A stretch of DNA of 9,380 nt, from NCBI GenBank assembly GCA_016869895.1, contig VGDC01000052.1, forward strand, positions 1 through 9,380, given 5' to 3'. Made by a program: the position numbers and the translations under genes. Origin of the DNA: Alphaproteobacteria bacterium. GTDB taxonomy: Bacteria > Pseudomonadota > Alphaproteobacteria > Rickettsiales > VGDC01. Position 1 is the stretch's first letter; every line of letters starts with the position of its first letter. Under the pieces are notes generated by a model. That model made no database searches. It saw only the letters and a program-made list of their open reading frames with translations, and had not been told where the DNA came from. This document shows, one piece after another, positions 1 through 5,419 of this stretch.

Positions 1-1035
1 GCGGTCAAGGATGATCTCGGAGTTACCCGTACCCTTGAATTCCTCGAAGATGACCTCGTCCATGCGCGAACCCGTCTCGATGAGCGCGGTGGCGATGATG
101 GACAGCGAACCGCCGTTCTCGATGTTACGCGCCGCACCGAAGAAACGCTTGGGGCGTTGCAGGGCGTTCGCGTCCACACCACCAGTGAGCACCTTGCCGG
201 AGGAAGGCACGACGGTGTTGTAAGCACGGGCGAGACGGGTGATGGAGTCAAGCAGGATCACCACATCGCGCTTGTGTTCCACCAGTTTCTTGGCTTTTTC
301 GATGACCATTTCGGCCAGCTGCACGTGGCGGGTGGCGGGCTCGTCGAAGGTGGAGCTGACGACTTCGCCGTTCACGGAGCGCGCCATATCGGTCACTTCC
401 TCGGGGCGTTCGTCGATGAGCAGCACGATGAGAAACACATCGGGGTGGTTGCTGGTGATGGCATGGGCGATGCTCTGCAACAGCACGGTCTTACCCGTGC
501 GCGGCGGTGCGACGATGAGCGCGCGCTGGCCTTTACCCTGCGGTGCGACGATGTCGATGACGCGGGTGGAGATGTCCTTGGAGTTCTCCACGTCCAGCTT
601 GAATTTGCTGTCGGGATAGACCGGAATCAGGTTATCGAAGTTGATTTTGTGGCGCACTTTCTCCGGTGCGTCGAAGTTGATGGTGTTCACCTTCAACAGG
701 GCGAAGTAACGCTCGCCATCCTTCGGTGCGCGGATTTCGCCTTCGACCGTGTCGCCGGTGCGCAGGCCGAAACGGCGAATCTGGCTGGGGGAGACGTAGA
801 TATCATCCGGCCCGGCGAGGTAGTTGGCGTTCGGGGAGCGGAGGAAGCCGAAGCCGTCCTGCAACACTTCGATGACGCCATCACCGGTGATGACCGTGTC
901 CTGTTCCGCCATATTCTTGAGAATGGCGAAGATGATGTCCTGTTTCAGCAGGGTGCTGGCATTCTCGACGCCGTGTTTCTCGGCGAGGGTCAGCAGTTCA
1001 TCGGGGGTTTTGCGTTTGAGTTCCTGAAGGTTCAT
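1..1035 (-). CDS. rho: Transcription termination factor Rho (3' end cut by window edge)
   Basis: Rho is the hexameric RNA helicase/ATPase that binds C-rich nascent RNA and releases RNA polymerase. The 345 codons in the window read without interruption from ATG at 1035 to base 1, so about 75 C-terminal residues of the usual ~420 lie outside. Visible in order: an N-terminal helical domain beginning MNLQELKRK as in classical Rho; the primary RNA-binding (cold-shock-like) domain with DGFGFLRS and LAGPDDIYVSPSQIRRFGL at about residues 60-92; the Walker A loop APPRTGKT (176-183); the Walker B stretch LLDSITRLARAYN (261-273); the Q-loop LTGGVDANAL (283-292); and the R-loop FKGTGN (333-338). The start matches the family N-terminus. 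An AAGG lies only three bases upstream, so the ribosome site is unusually close. Rho follows the heme/HAD genes on the same strand after a 210-base gap. Identity is near certain. Confidence 0.98.
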   Translation of the reverse strand, partial: MNLQELKRKTPDELLTLAEKHGVENASTLLKQDIIFAILKNMAEQDTVITGDGVIEVLQDGFGFLRSPNANYLAGPDDIYVSPSQIRRFGLRTGDTVEGEIRAPKDGERYFALLKVNTINFDAPEKVRHKINFDNLIPVYPDSKFKLDVENSKDISTRVIDIVAPQGKGQRALIVAPPRTGKTVLLQSIAHAITSNHPDVFLIVLLIDERPEEVTDMARSVNGEVVSSTFDEPATRHVQLAEMVIEKAKKLVEHKRDVVILLDSITRLARAYNTVVPSSGKVLTGGVDANALQRPKRFFGAARNIENGGSLSIIATALIETGSRMDEVIFEEFKGTGNSEIILDR

Positions 1036-1245
1036 AAGCCTTGCATCATTTTGAATTGAAAAGGAAAAATCGAGGGAAATTCGAATTGGGGGAGTTGGGT
1101 TTCGCTTTTTCAGCGGCCACTTCAGTGGTGGCAGGCTGCGCCCTTGGGGGAGAAAAGAGAGGTGAACGGAGGGGGAAACCCCGTAAAGATTGTGCTCAAA
1201 CTACCTGTTTCCGGCGGAATTTGCAAGTATCTTCTTTTGGCTGCG
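1036..1245 (-). promoter_or_regulatory. rho upstream region / mRNA leader, pyrimidine-rich
   Basis: This 210-base gap separates the HAD gene stop from the rho start and probably contains the rho promoter and leader. Read on the minus strand it has two C/U-rich, G-poor stretches, complementary to 1146-1175 and to about 1050-1108. Small hairpins are possible at 1118-1134 (GCCAC arms) and 1172-1182 (GGGG/CCCC). The hairpins lack a following U-run, so I see no intrinsic terminator for the upstream operon. No convincing sigma-70 promoter was found; the best pair on the minus strand is weak. Known: E. coli rho is autoregulated by Rho-dependent attenuation in its leader. Inferred: the C-rich tracts could serve as a rut site here. 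Confidence 0.4.
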
Positions 1246-2520
1246 TCAGGGGGTGAGGCTGGAAGGGCCAAGGGGAAGGGAGGTGGCGATGCGCTTTCGC
1301 GCCGAAGCATCCACCTGCGCGCCTTTCTCCAACGCGCGTTCCACTGAGTAAGCCACCAGCTCACTGGTCTGTTTCGGGGTGGGCAATATCAGGTCAGGCT
1401 TCACGCCCACGGCCTCTTTCGCCTTATTGGGATAGGGAAAATCGCTGAAAGGATTATCACCAGCAGGGTGTTGGGTGTGCACGGTGTAGACCGGAATTTT
1501 GGTGTCTTTTGCGATGGTCGGCGCAGCGGCGAAAGCGGCCTGGTCTGTTCCATGTGAAACATTGCCGTCCGCGTGGGTTTTGCTGACATCATCGCCCGCG
1601 AAAACCACCGAAGAAGGACGATAGCCGGAAACAATGGCGGCATCCACCGCCGCCGCCAATCCTTTGCCTTTATCCACAGCCGCCAGTTTGATTTCCAGCG
1701 TGGTCGGCCCTTCGAGGATTTTGAAGACGGGTTTTTTCTGCTCATCTACGGGCGATTTATCATCCAGGTATCGCTGTGCTTCCAGCTTCAACGCCTTACC
1801 CAAAGCCACATCCAGCGCGGAATCCTCGCCTTCGCCGTAAGCTTTCAGGATTTCACCATAATGTAGGTTATGGGCGATGCCTTTTTGCTCGATGTGCAAT
1901 GAAGGGCGTTTGGTGAAATCATGGCCGCTTGCGGCAAGCACCTTGTCGACCACGCCTTCCAAACGGGGCAAGACATCGACGGAACCCAGCCCGTCCAGAA
2001 ATGCTTTTTCCTTGGGTTTCAATTCGCGGGTCACATGCTCTTTTCCGCCGATGCGCATGACTGCGCCACTATCGCCGATGAGCGAGACTTTATCGGGATG
2101 CTCCACGCCGGAAAGCTCCAGAATGCGCATGGCATCCTTGGTGCTGCGGGAGGTGAGTAAGACGATGTCGAAATTCCGCCCCTCTTTTTGGGCAGCATTG
2201 ATGCTTTCCACCATGTTCTTGGGCAGGCGCGAATCCATGGGTTTCGTGGAGAAGAGGGCTTTATCTATCAAACCATTCTCCAGCATCGTCCCCAAATCCT
2301 GATCGGACGGAATCGCCTGTGTCTTCGGATCATCCCCTGCGGCAAGCTCCAGCGTTTTTCCGGGGGCGACGTTATAGCCGAAAGCCACATTGCCATCCAT
2401 ATCCAGCACCCACATGGGGCGGCGATGGGGCGTGACTCCGTTCTGGCGGATGTCGTCCTCCACCCCGCTGAGCAGGGTATTCACGAAATCGCGAATCTCT
2501 TTGGAGGTGCTATATGCCAT
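1246..2520 (-). CDS. HAD-superfamily phosphatase, trehalose-6-phosphate phosphatase-like
   Basis: This 424-residue predicted cytoplasmic protein has the motif order of a type IIB HAD phosphatase. Motif I is DMDG (40-43; D40 would be the nucleophile and D42 the general acid). Motif II is LLTSRS (121-126). A cap-like segment has HIEQKGIAHNLHYG (209-222), resembling the 'E-K..H-Y' stretch of OtsB enzymes. The motif III lysine lies in VDKGKG (282-287) and motif IV is GDD (309-311). Order and spacing resemble trehalose-6-phosphate phosphatase. However, the protein is much longer than the ~250-270 residues of OtsB, the usual T after DxDG is N44, and a C-terminal extension of about 65 residues follows. 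No OtsA is nearby, so the substrate is unknown; another sugar phosphatase is equally possible. The start lies four bases after the hemJ stop without a clear Shine-Dalgarno, which suggests translational coupling. The gene carries a parS-like site and a consensus DnaA box. Confidence 0.8.
   Translation of the reverse strand: MAYSTSKEIRDFVNTLLSGVEDDIRQNGVTPHRRPMWVLDMDGNVAFGYNVAPGKTLELAAGDDPKTQAIPSDQDLGTMLENGLIDKALFSTKPMDSRLPKNMVESINAAQKEGRNFDIVLLTSRSTKDAMRILELSGVEHPDKVSLIGDSGAVMRIGGKEHVTRELKPKEKAFLDGLGSVDVLPRLEGVVDKVLAASGHDFTKRPSLHIEQKGIAHNLHYGEILKAYGEGEDSALDVALGKALKLEAQRYLDDKSPVDEQKKPVFKILEGPTTLEIKLAAVDKGKGLAAAVDAAIVSGYRPSSVVFAGDDVSKTHADGNVSHGTDQAAFAAAPTIAKDTKIPVYTVHTQHPAGDNPFSDFPYPNKAKEAVGVKPDLILPTPKQTSELVAYSVERALEKGAQVDASARKRIATSLPLGPSSLTP
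1546..1561. other. parS: Putative parS (ParB-binding) centromere site inside the HAD gene
   Basis: The plus strand reads TGTTCCATGTGAAACA. The classical bacterial parS consensus is TGTTNCACGTGAAACA, so 15 of 16 positions fit; the single departure is T for C at position 8. The right half-site is a perfect TGTTTCAC (read in reverse) and the left half is TGTTCCAT. The site encodes residues N320 to T325 of the HAD protein with the codon run GTT-TCA-CAT-GGA-ACA, while the Thr and Gly codons I checked elsewhere in this gene end in C. It lies about 3.5 kb from the putative origin, where parS sites usually occur. ParB genes are not in the window, so function is inferred from the motif and position. 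Confidence 0.6.
1670..1678 (+). promoter_or_regulatory. Perfect consensus DnaA box within the HAD gene
   Basis: TTATCCACA matches the canonical high-affinity DnaA box exactly. It lies about 110 bases from the parS-like site and 3.4 kb from the putative origin, inside a coding sequence. A single 9-mer can occur by chance, so a role as an accessory or titration site is only a possibility. Confidence 0.3.
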
Positions 2521-2524
2521 GGTC

Positions 2525-2965
2525 TCAGAACGGTTTTACGACTGCCAATAATACGATGACTACCATGATAAGCGTCGGAAATTCATTCGCATAGCGGAAA
2601 AATGTGACCGTTTTGTGATTGCGGTCAGCCGCGAAATCCTTGCGCCATTTGGAACATGCGCCATGGAACCCGAAGAGCAGCAGCAGCAAGGCCATCTTCA
2701 CATGAATCCAGCCTTGGGCGGCGATGCCGGGAATAGACATGAGCAACAGACCGAACACCAGCGTGGCAATCATCGCAGGAGTCATGATGTAGCGTAGAAG
2801 TTTATATTCCATCACCTTCAGCATTTCAGAGGATTCGGAGCCGACTTCCCGCCCTGCGTGGTACACATACAGACGCGGCAGATACAGCAATCCCGCCATC
2901 CAGCTGATGACGGAAATCAGGTGAAGTGCTTTGATGGTCAGGTAATGGTCTTGGATGAATTCCAT
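2525..2965 (-). CDS. hemJ: Protoporphyrinogen IX oxidase HemJ
   Basis: HemJ (formerly UPF0093) is an inner-membrane protein that oxidises protoporphyrinogen IX to protoporphyrin IX, the penultimate heme step in most alphaproteobacteria. The 146-residue product has four hydrophobic segments (about 10-30, 60-78, 88-104 and 128-143), the normal size and topology. Family marks are ALHLISVISWMAGLLYLPRL with H15, MEYKLLR (52-58), a membrane HVK with K90 (88-90), and RYANEFPT (124-131) before the last helix. The ATG at 2965 is preceded by an AAGGA Shine-Dalgarno that forms part of the hemH stop (TAAGGA), with nine bases between the genes. Its place directly after ferrochelatase, which consumes its product, supports the call. 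No separate hemG or hemY is seen. Confidence 0.93.
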   Translation of the reverse strand: MEFIQDHYLTIKALHLISVISWMAGLLYLPRLYVYHAGREVGSESSEMLKVMEYKLLRYIMTPAMIATLVFGLLLMSIPGIAAQGWIHVKMALLLLLFGFHGACSKWRKDFAADRNHKTVTFFRYANEFPTLIMVVIVLLAVVKPF

Positions 2966-2974
2966 GGTTTTTCC

Positions 2975-4024
2975 TTATGCTGCAACCGATTCAGTCAAGC
3001 AGGGGCATTTAGCATAATTTTCAGGGCAGAGGCGTTTGCCCGTGTCCGGCGCGATTTCTGTGCGGTGAAGGCTATCACGGCAGATCTTCGCCAGCGAGGT
3101 CATATAACCCTGCACACTTCCCAGCGCAGGCACACGGCCATAATGGGTCACACCGTGTTCTGCCGCCAGTTTGCCGTATTCGATATCCAACTCCACCAGC
3201 GTTTCGGAATGTTCAGAAACGAAGGCGATAGGCACGATGACCAGAGGCACGCCATCCGCCCCGCCGCGTTTGATTTCCTCATCCGTCGCGGGTTTAATCC
3301 ATTGCAATGGCCCGACGCGGGATTGGTAGGTGTTGATGTAGTCTACATCCGGAATATTCAATTCCTTCAACACGGCTTGGGTGGTCTGTTCCACCTGCCA
3401 TTGATAGGGGTCGCCCGCCGCCACGGTTTTCTCCGGCAGACCATGCGCCGAGAAGAGGATACGCGGATTTCCGTGGGCTTTCGCCGCCTCGTAATAAGGG
3501 CGGATGAGTTCCGCATGGGCTTTGATGAAATGCGATTCGGTGGGATAGCAGCAGACGAAAGTCGTGGGTATATCCAGCGCATGTTTCTTGGCTGCACGTT
3601 TCCAATCCTTGAAGGAACTGGCGGTCGTCGTCGTCGAGAATTGCGGATAAAGCGGCAATGCGATGATGTGATCCGGCGCGAAGGCTTTGACATTCAACGC
3701 CACGTCATCATTCAGCGGATGCCAATAACGCATGGAGATGAAGACTTCCACGTCCCAATCCGCGGAAAGTTCCTTTTTCAATCCCGCCGCCTGTTCTTCC
3801 GTCAAAGGCACGATGGGCGAACCACCGCCCATTTCCTGATAGATATGTTTGGCCACGGGCGCACGACGCGAAGAAATCAACTTTGCCAGAAAATACCGGA
3901 AAGGATTCGGTAATCCGATGATGGCGGGGTCATTGAAAAGATTGAACAGGAACGGCTGCACCGCTTCCTGATTATCCGGCCCACCCAGATTGAAAAGGAC
4001 GACTGCGACGCGGGGCTTGCTCAT
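2975..4024 (-). CDS. hemH: Ferrochelatase
   Basis: Ferrochelatase inserts Fe2+ into protoporphyrin IX, the last step of protoheme synthesis. The 349-residue product has VAVVLFNLGGPD at the N-terminus, the FSAHGLP motif with the metal-site histidine (H194), and the VSEHSETL motif with catalytic glutamate (E271). Cysteines at 158-159 (FVCCYP) and 333, 340 and 342 (C-x6-C-x-C at the C-terminus) resemble the ligand set of [2Fe-2S] ferrochelatases known from Caulobacter. I chose the ATG at 4024 because it overlaps the hemE stop as TGATG and has GGAAA five bases upstream. A longer version starting at 4036 (353 residues) is possible but lacks a Shine-Dalgarno and would overlap hemE by 13 bases. HemE, HemJ and HemH together give three late heme steps; the coproporphyrinogen oxidase is not here. 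Confidence 0.96.
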   Translation of the reverse strand: MSKPRVAVVLFNLGGPDNQEAVQPFLFNLFNDPAIIGLPNPFRYFLAKLISSRRAPVAKHIYQEMGGGSPIVPLTEEQAAGLKKELSADWDVEVFISMRYWHPLNDDVALNVKAFAPDHIIALPLYPQFSTTTTASSFKDWKRAAKKHALDIPTTFVCCYPTESHFIKAHAELIRPYYEAAKAHGNPRILFSAHGLPEKTVAAGDPYQWQVEQTTQAVLKELNIPDVDYINTYQSRVGPLQWIKPATDEEIKRGGADGVPLVIVPIAFVSEHSETLVELDIEYGKLAAEHGVTHYGRVPALGSVQGYMTSLAKICRDSLHRTEIAPDTGKRLCPENYAKCPCLTESVAA

Positions 4025-5061
4025 CACGGTTTCCATGCATGAATGGTTTGGGAGACGGCTTCGACGTTCTCGATGGGCGTTTCAGGGATGATGCCATGAC
4101 CAAGATTGAAGATGAACGGCGTTCCCGCCATCGCATCGAGAATCTGTTTGGTGCGATCCACCGCGCCTTGTTTGTCGAGTGCTAGCAGGATAGGGTCGAG
4201 ATTCCCTTGCACCACGGCGGCTTCGGAGATGTATTTCATCGCGTCCAAAGGCACACACATGTCCAGCCCGATGGCATTGACTCCCGTTTCCAATCCGAAA
4301 CTCGGCGCGCGCAATCCTGCGCCTTTGGGGAAACCGATGACCGGAACCGCAGGGCAGAGTGCCTTGAATTTCTCGGTGATGGCCAAAATCGGCGCGATGC
4401 ACCAGCGTTCATATTCCCCTTCGGGCAACACGCCTGCCCAGGAATCGAATATCTGCACCGCTTCCGCTCCTGCCTCAACTTGAGCGACCAGATGGATGAC
4501 GGAAGCTTCGACGAGCACATCAATCAGATGCTGGAAGGATTCGGGGTGTTTCATGGCGAGTTTACGGGTCTTGGCGAAATCCCGCGAAGAACCACCTTCC
4601 ACCACATAGGTCGCCACCGTCCACGGCGCACCGCAGAATCCGATGAGCGTCTTGTCCTTCGGCAATTCGCTGGAGACCTTTTCGATCGCTTCATAAAGCA
4701 ATTCGAGTTCTTCCTTCACATCCGTCACTGCCAGCATGGCGATGCGTTCCGGCGTGTCATGGGCATCGAGCTTCGGGCCTTCGCCTTTGACGAAATCCAC
4801 CCCGATGCCGAGCGCATAAGGCACCACGAGAATGTCAGAGAAGATGATGGCCGCATCCATATCGAAACGGCGCAAAGGTTGCAACGTCACTTCCGCTGCT
4901 TTCTCCGGAGAAAAGCACATATCCATGAATCCGCCGCTCTCGGCGCGGATTTCCCGGTACTCCGGAAGATAACGCCCCGCCTGACGCATGAACCAGAAAG
5001 GTGGCCTTCCTTCATTGGGAAGTCCGTAGAGCGTCTTCAATAATCTTTTATCTTCCTGCAT
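4024..5061 (-). CDS. hemE: Uroporphyrinogen decarboxylase
   Basis: HemE decarboxylates the four acetate side chains of uroporphyrinogen III to give coproporphyrinogen III in the cytoplasm. The product shows PFWFMRQAGRYLPEYRE with the substrate-binding arginine, the catalytic aspartate in FSDIL (D76 from the chosen start), GFCGAPWT, FDSWAG, and FNLGHGI near the C-terminus. From the ATG at 5061 it is 345 residues, the normal length, and the N-terminus RLLKTLYG aligns with family starts. GAGAAG lies a few bases upstream of this ATG. An in-frame ATG at 5079 would add MIREVA but has no Shine-Dalgarno. hemE is the first gene of the leftward block and its promoter must lie in the putative origin. 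This is the same position hemE holds beside the origin in Caulobacter and Rickettsia. Confidence 0.96.
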   Translation of the reverse strand: MQEDKRLLKTLYGLPNEGRPPFWFMRQAGRYLPEYREIRAESGGFMDMCFSPEKAAEVTLQPLRRFDMDAAIIFSDILVVPYALGIGVDFVKGEGPKLDAHDTPERIAMLAVTDVKEELELLYEAIEKVSSELPKDKTLIGFCGAPWTVATYVVEGGSSRDFAKTRKLAMKHPESFQHLIDVLVEASVIHLVAQVEAGAEAVQIFDSWAGVLPEGEYERWCIAPILAITEKFKALCPAVPVIGFPKGAGLRAPSFGLETGVNAIGLDMCVPLDAMKYISEAAVVQGNLDPILLALDKQGAVDRTKQILDAMAGTPFIFNLGHGIIPETPIENVEAVSQTIHAWKP

Positions 5062-5121
5062 AGCCACTTCTCTTATCATCGGGAATAGGCGTTAAATTCG
5101 CCCATGTCGGCCAAACTGTCC

Positions 5122-5147
5122 ATATAAATATATTTAATTAATATATT
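5122..5147. other. A/T-only tract, candidate DNA unwinding element
   Basis: Twenty-six consecutive A/T bases, rich in TATA and TTAA steps, form the most easily melted segment in the window. It lies between hemE and the left DnaA-box cluster, the expected arrangement for an unwinding element beside DnaA sites. The same tract may contain the hemE promoter -10 region on the minus strand, but no specific hexamer stands out. Confidence 0.6.
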
Positions 5148-5152
5148 CTTAA
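5138..5152. promoter_or_regulatory. CtrA-type binding motif (TTAA-N7-TTAA)
   Basis: TTAA at 5138-5141 and TTAA at 5149-5152 are separated by exactly seven bases, a perfect match to the full CtrA recognition motif of Caulobacter-type alphaproteobacteria. There CtrA binds the origin to silence initiation. It overlaps the right edge of the A/T tract, where bound CtrA could block melting and also affect hemE transcription. The A/T richness raises the chance of accidental occurrence. Confidence 0.5.
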
Positions 5153-5175
5153 GGATTAGGTGGAAAGTGGGTGTG

Positions 5176-5218
5176 TGTGGATTATGGGGATTAAAAGTAA
5201 CCCCAGTGGTTATCCCCA
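5176..5218. promoter_or_regulatory. Left DnaA-box cluster of oriC
   Basis: Three 9-mers resemble the DnaA box TTATCCACA. TAATCCACA lies on the minus strand (5176-5184, one mismatch). TAATCCCCA lies on the minus strand immediately adjacent (5185-5193, two mismatches). TTATCCCCA lies on the plus strand (5210-5218, one mismatch). The first two are head-to-tail with no spacer and differ at one base. The third overlaps a TAACC/GGTTA inverted repeat at 5198-5212. Confidence 0.6.
5198..5212. repeat. Short inverted repeat between DnaA-like boxes
   Basis: TAACCCC (5198-5204) and GTGGTTA (5206-5212) form seven-base arms with one mismatch around a single central base. The repeat overlaps the start of the plus-strand DnaA-like box at 5210. 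It could be a protein-binding dyad or a by-product of box spacing. Confidence 0.35.
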
Positions 5219-5338
5219 AAGCAACGACAAAAAAGCAAAAATGATTTCAGCGGTTTAGCCGTTTCTCCCCGAAATCTTTACGCTGTGTGGAAATTCCATC
5301 CCAAGGGGTATGCAAACAAGGATGGGGGGAGGGCAAAT

Positions 5339-5418
5339 TGTGCATAAAATGATGCATGGGGCATTGCTTTCGATTATCCTCATTTCCATACATCGGTTTA
5401 TACACAGGGTTATCCTCT
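5339..5418. promoter_or_regulatory. Right DnaA-box cluster of oriC, upstream of ppsR
   Basis: TTATGCACA on the minus strand (5339-5347) and TTATACACA on the plus strand (5398-5406) both fit the TTATNCACA consensus exactly. TTATCCTCA (5374-5382, plus) has one mismatch, and TTATCCTCT (5410-5418, plus) is a weaker match directly before the ppsR start. DnaA bound here would sit on the ppsR promoter/leader region and could influence its expression. Confidence 0.65.
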
Positions 5419-5419
5419 C

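Larger units (their letters stand above)
5080..5419. other. oriC: Putative chromosomal replication origin (oriC)
   Basis: This gene-free stretch separates hemE (leftward) from the ppsR/RP001 homologue (rightward), the conserved position of the origin in Caulobacter and Rickettsia. It contains a 26-base pure A/T tract (5122-5147) suited to unwinding, a CtrA-type motif, and at least six DnaA-box-like 9-mers on both strands (5176-5218 and 5339-5406). All genes on either side up to the terminator at 8770 are transcribed away from it, as expected for bidirectional replication. Both hemE and ppsR promoters must also lie here, but I could not identify convincing -35/-10 pairs. The region contains no GANTC methylation site. 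Replication activity itself is inferred, not seen. Confidence 0.85.

Noticed and set aside
157..1059. Long plus-strand open frame (300 codons) opposite rho
   Set aside because: The minus strand encodes Rho motifs throughout; the plus frame gives a low-complexity H/D/G/V-rich product typical of an antisense shadow of a G/C-rich gene.
1078..1087. AATTCGAATT palindrome in the rho leader
   Set aside because: A ten-base palindrome with no known regulator and no repeat elsewhere in the window; too little to call an operator.
1118..1134. Hairpin upstream of rho as a terminator for the heme operon
   Set aside because: The arms are short and no U-run follows on the minus strand.
2858..3913. Plus-strand open frame of 351 codons opposite hemH
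   Set aside because: It is an antisense shadow rich in R, H and F with no recognisable motif, crossing the hemJ-hemH junction; ferrochelatase motifs are clear on the other strand.
4207..5043. Plus-strand open frame of 278 codons opposite hemE
   Set aside because: HemE is unambiguous on the minus strand; the plus product has no domain signature.
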